From contig JAJDYK010000125.1 in NCBI GenBank assembly GCA_022825185.1, forward strand, positions 1-6,314: a DNA stretch of 6,314 nt. Reading direction: 5' to 3'. The notes under the pieces were generated by a model. It was not told the DNA's origin, did no database searches, and saw only the letters and a list, made by a program, of their open reading frames with translations. Made by a program: the position numbers and the translations under genes. Every line of letters starts with the position of its first letter. Position 1 is the first letter of the stretch. This DNA is from Candidatus Latescibacterota bacterium (GTDB lineage Bacteria > Latescibacterota > UBA2968 > UBA8231). Shown here piece by piece: positions 1-5,462 of the stretch.

Positions 1-813
1 TGCTACAAGTTGGTTCAACGCCTGCTCGACGAAAACGAGGATTTGGTCCCCACGATCGTCGGCCTCGACTTCTGTCACTTTGAGGAAGGCTATCCGCCCG
101 CGAGCACCCGCGCCTTCTTCCGCCGCCTGCGCCGCGACAACGAGCGGTGCCCGGAGCGCGCCCTCGACGTGGCCTATCACGTCGGCGAGTCCTACTTCGA
201 CAAATCACTCGAAAGCGCAGTGCGCTGGTGCCACGAAGCCGCGGAGTTGGGTGCGCTGCGCTTGGGGCACTGCACTGCGCTCGGGCTCGACCCGGAAGTT
301 GCCGTATCCCGCCGACCCCAAGCCCACGAGAGGGAGTTGGTCAGCGAACGCTTGGTCCAGATCGCCTACGATTTGCAACACAAGGCCGCATTGGAAGAAT
401 TCGGCGTTCCGGTCGATGACCAAGCCCTGATGCAGGAACGCAGCAGCCTCTCGTCCCGTCCCGGCGATGCGCTCGTTTGCCTCGCATACGATCCCCCGCG
501 CCTTGAAGCGGTGCGCCGACGGCAGGACTTCGCGCTTAGCCGCCTAGCTGCGCTCGGCACCGTAGTAGAAACCTGCCCGACCTCCAACTTGCGCATCGGT
601 GCCGTGCCCGACGCTAAAGATCACCCGGTGCATCGCTTCTTGGCCTCTGATGTCCGATTGGCTATCGGTGCCGACGACCCCGGCCTTTTCGACTGCACAT
701 TGGCCGACGAGGTCAACTGGGTCCAACGCCATACTGGCATGACTGCCAACGATCTACAAGCCCGCCTCGGCGACCCACGCGACTACCGATGCGGCGCGTC
801 CCGCGTCCGCTAG
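1..813 (+). CDS. Adenosine deaminase-superfamily amidohydrolase, 5' end cut by window
   Basis: The frame is open from base 1 to the TAG at 811-813, so the true start and the N-terminal HxH metal motif lie outside the window; the TTG at 10 is not a credible start. Visible motifs follow the adenosine/AMP deaminase order. HVGES at 178-192 corresponds to HAGE, which carries a zinc ligand and the catalytic Glu. RLGHC at 262-273 corresponds to RIGHG, with Cys in place of the last Gly. ETCPTSN is at 568-588, HP at 622-627, and GADDP at 667-681 carries the metal-binding Asp pair. The family hydrolyses a purine 6-amino group, usually of adenosine, in the cytoplasm. RLGHC and ETCPTSN are about 100 residues apart, against about 22 in mouse ADA, so there is a long insertion and the substrate cannot be assigned. 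LGHCTALGLDP recalls large bacterial deaminases such as RdrB of RADAR, but that is only a resemblance. The flippase gene starts 6 bp after the stop. Confidence 0.82.
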   Translation, partial: CYKLVQRLLDENEDLVPTIVGLDFCHFEEGYPPASTRAFFRRLRRDNERCPERALDVAYHVGESYFDKSLESAVRWCHEAAELGALRLGHCTALGLDPEVAVSRRPQAHERELVSERLVQIAYDLQHKAALEEFGVPVDDQALMQERSSLSSRPGDALVCLAYDPPRLEAVRRRQDFALSRLAALGTVVETCPTSNLRIGAVPDAKDHPVHRFLASDVRLAIGADDPGLFDCTLADEVNWVQRHTGMTANDLQARLGDPRDYRCGASRVR

Positions 814-815
814 GA
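812..815 (+). promoter_or_regulatory. Ribosome binding site of the flippase gene, overlapping the upstream stop codon
   Basis: AGGA overlaps the TAG stop of the deaminase gene and sits 4 bases before the ATG at 820. This supports that start and suggests translational coupling of the two genes in one transcript. Confidence 0.5.
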
Positions 816-819
816 ATCC

Positions 820-2301
820 ATGATTACCCCGCAAAAGATGTTCAAGGGGTTTTTCTATACCTTGGGCACGGGCTATGCGGCGCGGCTGTGCAGCGTGGGA
901 CTGACGGTCCTGATCAAAAGGCAACTCGAGCCCAGCGTTTTTGCCGATGTGTTTTTGGGCGTGACGGTCTTTACCATGCTGTCCAGTCTGCGCGAATTCG
1001 GCCTAATGCACGCGCTGCTGCATTTCCAAGACCGCGTCGAGGAATTCGTCGGCACGCATTTTGCGCTGAATGTCTGTATTACCCTGCTGTCGTGTTTGTT
1101 GACTAGCGGGGTCGTCTTGGCCTTGACGTTTCTTTTCCCAGCGGATTTTTCTTGGACTTTCGCCCAAGTCGCGTGGGTACTGGCGGCGCTGCACTTTGTG
1201 CGCCAACTGAGCCTGACTTCAGAGGCTCTGCTGAGGATGGATTTTGAGTTTGGCCGGCTCTCCCTGTTGCACGGAGTGGGGACGCTGTTGGCCTTGGGCA
1301 GTGCGCTGCTGGCGGCCCGCGCCGGGTGGGAAGAGTGGAGTTTGATATTGGGGGGGTGGACTACGTACTCGGTGCTCAGCGTGGTGTACGTGCTGTTTTT
1401 TTCTACGGCTACTTGGTGCAGCCGTCCCCTGCGCCGCGCCTCCTTGCACTTTGACTGGGTTTGGGCACGCCGCTTGTTGGGCTATGGCGTGTGGATTTGG
1501 ATTGGTTGGGTGTTGCAGATTTTTATTTGGTGGTACGACAAATTGGTCGTGCGCTTGGTAGTAGGCGATACGGCGCTGGCGCTCTACGAGACGGCGTGGT
1601 GGCTGGTGCAGATTCCCACTGCGGTCATTGCGCATATCATCTTCAACTACAGTAGTGCTCTGTACTCGCGGTATCGGCACGAGCGCGAGCGGCTGGGTGA
1701 GTTGTTCTCCAAGATGATTAGCCTAGTGCTGAGAGTGTCGGCTCCGGTATCGCTGATTTTGGTCTTTAATGCCCGCGAAGTAGTCACCCTTTTAGGTGGC
1801 CAATGGGCTGGGTCGGCGCGCATCGTGGTTTGGCTGGCGGCGTATGCGCTGTTGCGCCCGCTGCTCAGCGATGGATTTGGCCTGCTGTGGGCGGTAGGAG
1901 CGACGCGCCGGTCCGCGTGCATAATGGGGATGCAGGGGGTAGTGGCTCTTTTTGCCGTCCCGGCGCTGGCCGTGTTGTGGGGCGCGGAGGGTGTGGCGTA
2001 CAGCATGGGCGCGGTGGCGGGCGTGGGTTTCTTAGGACTGTGTGTAGGTTTGCGCGCCTATGTGTGCGTCAATTGGTTCAAGGTGTTGGCCGCGCCGGCC
2101 GTGGGATTGCTGGCAGCCGCGGTATGTGGATGGTTGTACGACCGTTGGGCTTTGGATTATGCCGTGGGCGATTTTGTCTTGCGGAGTGGAACTATGGCGT
2201 TGGCGTATGGGATTGTTCTTGGACTGCTAGAGCGTCGCACTATCGTCGAGGAGCTTGGGCACTTGCGTCGCATTATGCGCGGGGGCGAGGAAGAGGAATA
2301 G
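820..2301 (+). CDS. Wzx-like polysaccharide flippase (oligosaccharide flippase / MOP superfamily)
   Basis: This 493-residue, very hydrophobic protein has about 12-14 likely membrane segments spread over its whole length, which matches the 450-500 residues usual for Wzx/RfbX-type transporters. The family moves lipid-linked oligosaccharides across the inner membrane for O-antigen, capsule or exopolysaccharide assembly. Family-like features are the WYDK stretch at residues 237-241, followed by a G-D-x-A-L-A-L-Y-E-x-A segment. Further on come a basic loop near residue 285 (SRYRHERER) and LLGGQW at residues 324-329, which resembles the LLG-x-x-W segment seen in many flippases. The C-terminus is a short basic, then acidic cytoplasmic tail ending in four Glu. 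The ATG at 820 is supported by AGGA 4 bases upstream. No glycosyltransferases or polymerase are visible, so the polysaccharide is unknown. A MATE or MurJ-type member of the same superfamily is less likely but not excluded. Confidence 0.85.
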   Translation: MITPQKMFKGFFYTLGTGYAARLCSVGLTVLIKRQLEPSVFADVFLGVTVFTMLSSLREFGLMHALLHFQDRVEEFVGTHFALNVCITLLSCLLTSGVVLALTFLFPADFSWTFAQVAWVLAALHFVRQLSLTSEALLRMDFEFGRLSLLHGVGTLLALGSALLAARAGWEEWSLILGGWTTYSVLSVVYVLFFSTATWCSRPLRRASLHFDWVWARRLLGYGVWIWIGWVLQIFIWWYDKLVVRLVVGDTALALYETAWWLVQIPTAVIAHIIFNYSSALYSRYRHERERLGELFSKMISLVLRVSAPVSLILVFNAREVVTLLGGQWAGSARIVVWLAAYALLRPLLSDGFGLLWAVGATRRSACIMGMQGVVALFAVPALAVLWGAEGVAYSMGAVAGVGFLGLCVGLRAYVCVNWFKVLAAPAVGLLAAAVCGWLYDRWALDYAVGDFVLRSGTMALAYGIVLGLLERRTIVEELGHLRRIMRGGEEEE

Positions 2302-2333
2302 AAAACGCAGGACGACCACGTACTTTTGACCGT

Positions 2334-2936
2334 CTATCGCGGATCGGTGCCAATTTCTATTTCGCCGGCTGCGATCTGTGCGAGCGTCGCCGCGTAGAGT
2401 TGGTGTTCCGCCGCTAATACCCGCTTTTGTAACGTCTCGGGCGTGTCTTCTGCTTTAACCAGAACCTTTGCCTGCGCCAACACTCGCCCGTGGTCGTATT
2501 CTTCATCTACTAGGTGGACCGTCGCCCCGCTCTCTCGTTCTCCGGCGGCTAGCACCGCTTCGTGAACCCGCATTCCATACATGCCCTGTCCGCCGAACTT
2601 GGGCAACAGGGCGGGATGGATGTTCAAAATCCGTCCTTCGTAGGCCGTCAAAACCTCGGCCCCCAGCTTCTTCATGTATCCGGCTAGACAAATTACTTCG
2701 GCCTCGTGCTGCTGCATGGCCGCCAGAATCGCTCCCCCCAGCGTCTCTCCGTGCGTTCGCTCGCTCAGGTGGTACGCCGCGATGTTCGCCTGCCGTGCCC
2801 GCGCTAGCGCACCCGACTGCGAGTTGTTGCTAATCACCACGCGAGGCTCGGCCGCTAGCGTCCCCGCCTGACAAGCGTCGATAATCGCCTGCATATTCGA
2901 GCCGGTGTGCGAGGCGAGAAATCCCAGTTTTAGCAT
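2334..2936 (-). CDS. purN: Phosphoribosylglycinamide formyltransferase (GAR transformylase)
   Basis: This enzyme transfers the formyl group of 10-formyltetrahydrofolate to GAR, the third step of de novo purine synthesis, in the cytoplasm. The 200-residue protein is close to the 212 of E. coli PurN. It has the N-terminal nucleotide-binding loop ASHTGSN (residues 8-14), LAGYMKKL (84-91), and the catalytic stretch NIHPALLP (105-112) with Asn105 and His107. VDEEYDHG (143-150) carries the catalytic Asp144. These match Asn106, His108 and Asp144 of E. coli. The stretch KFGGQGMYGMRVHEAV resembles the form I associate with Bacteroidetes-like bacteria rather than the enterobacterial KYPGLHTH form. Its ATG directly follows the TAA of the arsC-like gene, so the two are probably co-transcribed and translationally coupled. 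There is no purM or purH next to it. It converges with the flippase gene across 32 bp in which I see no clear terminator. Confidence 0.95.
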   Translation of the reverse strand: MLKLGFLASHTGSNMQAIIDACQAGTLAAEPRVVISNNSQSGALARARQANIAAYHLSERTHGETLGGAILAAMQQHEAEVICLAGYMKKLGAEVLTAYEGRILNIHPALLPKFGGQGMYGMRVHEAVLAAGERESGATVHLVDEEYDHGRVLAQAKVLVKAEDTPETLQKRVLAAEHQLYAATLAQIAAGEIEIGTDPR

Positions 2937-3284
2937 TTAGAGGATGTCCAGAACTTGCTCTGGTGGCCGACCGAGGCGCGCTTGGTCTCCTTTGACCACG
3001 ATGGGTCGCTCGATCAGGATGGGGTGTTCTACCATCGCCTGAATGAGTTGTGTGCGATCTGTCACCTCAGCCAACCCCAGAGCCGTGTATTCGTCTTCTT
3101 TGGTACGCATCAGTTCCCGGGGTTCCAGTCCGAGCTTTTGCAAGAGTTCGTCTAGGGTCCTGGCATCCGGCGGCGTCTTTAGGTACTCGACGACGTCTGC
3201 CTCTACGCCTTGCTCGGACAACAAAGCCAACGTCTGCCGACTTTTAGAGCATTGCGGGTTGTGGTACATCGTTACTTCGGCCAT
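2937..3284 (-). CDS. arsC: ArsC-family reductase (glutaredoxin-coupled arsenate reductase type)
   Basis: The protein is 115 residues with a thioredoxin-like fold and is close in length and sequence to E. coli YfgD. Known family members reduce arsenate to arsenite using glutaredoxin and glutathione. The catalytic Cys12 lies in HNPQCSKSR (residues 8-16), and Arg60, Arg93 and Arg106 match the three active-site arginines (60, 94, 107) of plasmid R773 ArsC. PILIERPIVV (88-97) is a typical core segment. The single N-terminal Cys, followed by Ser at the third position after it (C-S-K-S), argues for the ArsC/YfgD branch over a redox-switch Spx with CxxC. The ATG at 3284 is preceded by GGGAG 6 bases upstream. 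It is the first gene of a two-gene unit with purN. There is no arsR, arsB or acr3 here, so a general YfgD-like reductase is as likely as dedicated arsenic resistance. Confidence 0.88.
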   Translation of the reverse strand: MAEVTMYHNPQCSKSRQTLALLSEQGVEADVVEYLKTPPDARTLDELLQKLGLEPRELMRTKEDEYTALGLAEVTDRTQLIQAMVEHPILIERPIVVKGDQARLGRPPEQVLDIL

Positions 3285-3339
3285 TTTTTACTCCCGTTGA
3301 GTGTTTGATTACCACCGCCAAAATTAAGGTCTTGCCCTC
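3285..3339. promoter_or_regulatory. Divergent intergenic region, likely holding promoters for arsC-purN and the PhyH gene
   Basis: These 55 bases separate two genes that start in opposite directions, so promoters for both probably lie here or extend into the coding ends. The stretch is more AT-rich than its surroundings. TTGAGT at 3297-3302 could act as a -35 box for the plus strand, but the matching -10 (AAAATT, 3320-3325) is poor. I cannot name a regulator or operator. AAGG at 3325-3328 is a weak, rather distant ribosome binding site for the ATG at 3340. Confidence 0.35.
3291..3295 (-). promoter_or_regulatory. Ribosome binding site of the arsC-like gene
   Basis: On the minus strand GGGAG lies 6 bases (TAAAAA) before the ATG at 3284. 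This fixes the start of the arsC-like gene. Confidence 0.6.
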
Positions 3340-4140
3340 ATGCCTACAATAAGCCCGGCGACGCCAGCCGACGCCGAATTCTTTCAGCAAAACGGCTACA
3401 TCCGCTACGAGCACTTCTTCTCCGCCGAGGAGGTCGCCTCGCTGCGCCAAGCCATTGACCACGCCATTGACACGCATCGCGCCCGCATCAAAGGGGCCGA
3501 GAGGGATGGCCGCGTGTCGGAAGAGTACGAGCGCGTCTTCAATCAGATGGTCAACCTCTGGACCGACTACCCGGCCGCCAAGGAAATCGCCTTCCATCCG
3601 CGCTTGGCCGAGACCGCCCGCCGCCTGAGCGGCTGCCGCCACGTGCGCATCTATCACGATCACGCGATGATCAAGCCTCCCGGCCAAACGAGCAAGGAGA
3701 CGAACTGGCATCAGGACGCTCCCTATTGGCCGATGGACCCGGTCGGCGCGCTGTCGGCGTGGATCGCGGTAGATGACGTGACCGCAGATAACGGCTGCCT
3801 CCACTTTGTGCCTGGCTCGCACCAGTACGAGCGGCTTGAACCGATCAAACTCGGCGTTGCTGGCGAGAGCATCGTCGCCAAAATGAAGGAACGGGGCTAC
3901 GATGTGCCCGAGCCGGTGACCATGGACATGCAAGCCGGCGGCGTTACCTTCCACCACGGCTGCACCTTCCACTACGCCGGTCCCAACCAGACGGCTGCGC
4001 CGCGCCGCGCGTTCGCCATTATTTACATGCCCGACTATACCACGTTTACCGGGACGCACGATGCGGCTGGCGCGGCCGACGAGATGGAGGCTGGCGGCCC
4101 TTGGGACCATCCGCTGCATCCCATTCTGGCGGGCGATTGA
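3340..4140 (+). CDS. Phytanoyl-CoA dioxygenase (PhyH) family Fe(II)/2-oxoglutarate oxygenase
   Basis: The protein is 266 residues, the usual length for bacterial PhyH proteins. These cytoplasmic enzymes couple decarboxylation of 2-oxoglutarate to hydroxylation or related oxidation of small molecules. The iron triad is complete: His124 and Asp126 in WHQDAPYW (residues 123-130), and His211 in FHYAGPN (210-216). Arg222/Arg223, just after it in PRRAF, is the expected 2-oxoglutarate anchor. The N-terminal NGYIRYEHFFSAEEV (18-32) and the segment NGCLHFVPGSH (151-161) are standard for the family. Bacterial members mostly act on natural products, osmolytes or phosphonates rather than phytanoyl-CoA, and nothing nearby shows the substrate. 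Its divergent orientation to arsC argues for separate transcription. The next gene starts 53 bp downstream on the same strand and could be co-transcribed. Large open frames on the opposite strand are shadows of this GC-rich gene. Confidence 0.92.
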   Translation: MPTISPATPADAEFFQQNGYIRYEHFFSAEEVASLRQAIDHAIDTHRARIKGAERDGRVSEEYERVFNQMVNLWTDYPAAKEIAFHPRLAETARRLSGCRHVRIYHDHAMIKPPGQTSKETNWHQDAPYWPMDPVGALSAWIAVDDVTADNGCLHFVPGSHQYERLEPIKLGVAGESIVAKMKERGYDVPEPVTMDMQAGGVTFHHGCTFHYAGPNQTAAPRRAFAIIYMPDYTTFTGTHDAAGAADEMEAGGPWDHPLHPILAGD

Positions 4141-4180
4141 GACTGCATCCTCTGACCGAATCGATCCCCATAACATTTTG

Positions 4181-4188
4181 AAAGGTGA
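4181..4188 (+). promoter_or_regulatory. Ribosome binding site that sets the start of the barrel protein at 4194
   Basis: AAAGGTGA ends 5 bases before the ATG at 4194. An in-frame GTG at 4185 lies inside this site and so cannot be the start it serves; 4194 is the better start, removing three residues from the longest frame. Confidence 0.65.
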
Positions 4189-4193
4189 TTACA

Positions 4194-5240
4194 ATGATTG
4201 CTCAGTTCCAGGTTAAATGGGTCTCGTGGACGCTCTGGATCCTAATCATAGTGGCCATGCCCCTAGGTGCCGAGGCACAGAACACCCGCGTCGGCTCAGT
4301 GGTATCCATTTCTCTCACTGACGGCACCCAAGTTGAAGGTACTATTACTCAGGAAACCGAAATCTACATTTTCGTCGAGACACTGGCCGGCTTGGAAGTA
4401 AAGGTGCCGAGAGTATCCATCGTCTCTATAGAAAAGCGCCATACTGGCGGCACCGATTCGCTGGTATCCATTTCCCTCACTGACGGCACCCAACTTGAAG
4501 GTACCATCACTCAGGAAACCGAAATCTACATTTTCGTCGAGACACTGGCCGGCTTGGAAGTAAAGGTGCCGAGAGCATCCATCGTTTCCATAGAAAAGCA
4601 CCATGCTAGTGCCTTCTCCCGTCCCGACCCCAACTACACCCGCCTGATGTTCTCACCTACTGGTAGGCCATTGCGTCGAGGAGACGCTTATTTTTTCAAT
4701 CACTACGTATTCTTCCCCGGCATGGCCTACGGCTTCACCGACCACTTTACCTTGTCAGGGGGCGTGTCCGTTTTGCCGGGAGTGGGGTTGGACGAACAAC
4801 TCCTGTCAGTGGCCCCCAAGCTTGGTCTCTACACTAGCGGCGATGTTGCTCTTTCCGCGGGCGTGCTCTATATGCGTATTGAAGACGATGCTGCAGGTAT
4901 GGCCTTTGTGGTAGGGACCAAAGGCAACCCCGACAAGAGCTTCACCTGTGGCATTGGCCTAGGCTACATCGCCGAGGAAGGCGAGGACGTGGATTTCGCC
5001 GAGCATCCAGTTCTCCTCCTCGGCGGCAATATCCGCCTCTCCGAGAGCATGGCCTTGGTCTCAGACAACTGGCTCATCACTGGCGGAGATTTCAAACTTG
5101 ACCAACAGCCACTGGGCCTCTCCCTCCGCTTTCTCGGCTCCAAGATAGCTGTTGATGCCGGTGCCATTATCATCGGCGAGGTCCTCAAAGAGGGATTTCC
5201 CATCCCTTGGCTCTCCTTCGTCTATAACTTCGGCGACTAA
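4194..5240 (+). CDS. Exported protein with two duplicated N-terminal beta-rich repeats and a C-terminal barrel-like domain
   Basis: This 348-residue protein has no function I can name. Residues 1-28 form a signal peptide: one Lys, then the hydrophobic run TLWILIIVAMPLG, then AEA before the probable cleavage at Ala28/Gln29. Residues about 36-83 and 90-137 are two nearly identical units of the pattern V-x-I-x-L-x-D-G-T-x-x-E-G-T-I, then an aromatic strand and V-P-R-x-S-I-V-S-I-E. This looks like a small beta-barrel of the LSm/SH3 kind. Residues about 145-348 are rich in alternating hydrophobic and glycine-containing strands (FFPGMAYGFTDHFTLSGG; LSVAPKLGLY) and end in SFVYNFGD, with aromatic residues near the C-terminus as in outer-membrane barrels. 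I recall uncharacterised envelope proteins with this architecture but only one N-terminal unit; that is memory, not a search. Location in the outer membrane is inferred. Confidence 0.75.
   Translation: MIAQFQVKWVSWTLWILIIVAMPLGAEAQNTRVGSVVSISLTDGTQVEGTITQETEIYIFVETLAGLEVKVPRVSIVSIEKRHTGGTDSLVSISLTDGTQLEGTITQETEIYIFVETLAGLEVKVPRASIVSIEKHHASAFSRPDPNYTRLMFSPTGRPLRRGDAYFFNHYVFFPGMAYGFTDHFTLSGGVSVLPGVGLDEQLLSVAPKLGLYTSGDVALSAGVLYMRIEDDAAGMAFVVGTKGNPDKSFTCGIGLGYIAEEGEDVDFAEHPVLLLGGNIRLSESMALVSDNWLITGGDFKLDQQPLGLSLRFLGSKIAVDAGAIIIGEVLKEGFPIPWLSFVYNFGD
4300..4442 (+). repeat. Tandem duplication within the barrel gene, copy 1
   Basis: This 143-base unit is repeated 162 bases (54 codons) downstream at 4462-4604 with 8 mismatches, and 4347-4413 is identical in both copies. 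Most differences are silent or conservative (V/L, V/A, R/H), so the reading frame and protein repeat are preserved. Confidence 0.95.
4462..4604 (+). repeat. Tandem duplication within the barrel gene, copy 2
   Basis: This is the second copy of the unit at 4300-4442, about 94% identical. The 19 bases between the copies (4443-4461) encode a short Gly/Ser/Thr-Asp linker. The high nucleotide identity points to a recent duplication or ongoing gene conversion. Confidence 0.95.
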
Positions 5241-5363
5241 ACCACAGTCAGACTAGCGACCATGGGCCAGATCGGCTACCACATCCGCAGCGGGGGTCAC
5301 GATCTCGCCGAGTGCGATTGGGAGCAATACTTGGACTTTGCCGACCGCCACTTGGGGAGATAG
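5241..5363 (+). pseudogene. C-terminal remnant of an alpha/beta-hydrolase (acetylxylan or glucuronoyl esterase-like)
   Basis: From the ATG at 5262 to the TAG at 5361-5363 there are 33 codons whose product contains [12 protein letters not shown], then [15 protein letters not shown]. As I recall the families, this pattern (GGH with the presumed catalytic His, then DW followed by L-D-F-A-D) is the extreme C-terminus of large alpha/beta-hydrolases of the acetylxylan esterase / glucuronoyl methylesterase type. The rest of the enzyme, including the nucleophile motif, is absent: the same frame is closed by the TAA of the barrel gene at 5238-5240. No ribosome binding site precedes the ATG. The simplest reading is a decayed gene whose 5' part was lost when the barrel gene or an ancestral rearrangement landed here. 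It could also be a spurious short frame, but the match to the motif order makes that less likely. Confidence 0.6.
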
Positions 5364-5375
5364 GAGGCATAGAGA

Positions 5376-5411
5376 AAAGCTGGCCGATTGAATGTACAAC
5401 CGGCCAGCTTT
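5376..5411 (-). terminator. Strong hairpin, likely transcription terminator of the minus-strand FxLYD gene
   Basis: AAAGCTGGCCG (5376-5386) pairs perfectly over 11 bp with CGGCCAGCTTT (5401-5411). TTG and CAA inside the loop can add 3 bp, leaving a 6-base loop. On the minus strand the stem is followed by TTTTCTCT-like sequence, which fits an intrinsic terminator 52 bases after the stop at 5463. On the plus strand no T-run follows, though the hairpin may still act as a 3' barrier for the barrel transcript. A weaker hairpin (CTCGCC 5429-5434 with GGCGAG 5440-5445) lies nearer the stop. Confidence 0.6.
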
Positions 5412-5462
5412 ACCCTCGCTTTCGCTATCTCGCCGAGTGGGCGAGTTGGCAACTATGAAATT

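Noticed and set aside
1..813. Calling the deaminase gene rdrB of a RADAR defence system
   Set aside because: Only motif wording resembles RdrB; the N-terminal half is missing, no RdrA ATPase is visible, and the downstream gene is a flippase.
1219..1680. A 153-codon minus-strand frame inside the flippase gene
   Set aside because: It is the shadow of a hydrophobic plus-strand gene; it is rich in Gln, Pro and Arg with no recognisable motif.
2302..2333. Terminator between the convergent flippase and purN genes
   Set aside because: The 32-base gap contains no stable inverted repeat followed by a T-run on either strand.
3244..4176. A 310-codon open frame on the minus strand
   Set aside because: It lies entirely opposite the PhyH gene and the arsC start; the plus-strand PhyH product has a complete iron triad and family motifs, while the minus-strand product shows only biased Arg/Val/Ala composition.
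5302..5439. A 13-base direct repeat (ATCTCGCCGAGTG) at 5302-5314 and 5427-5439
   Set aside because: A repeat this short is expected by chance at appreciable frequency in a window of this size, and no mobile element or attachment site structure accompanies it.
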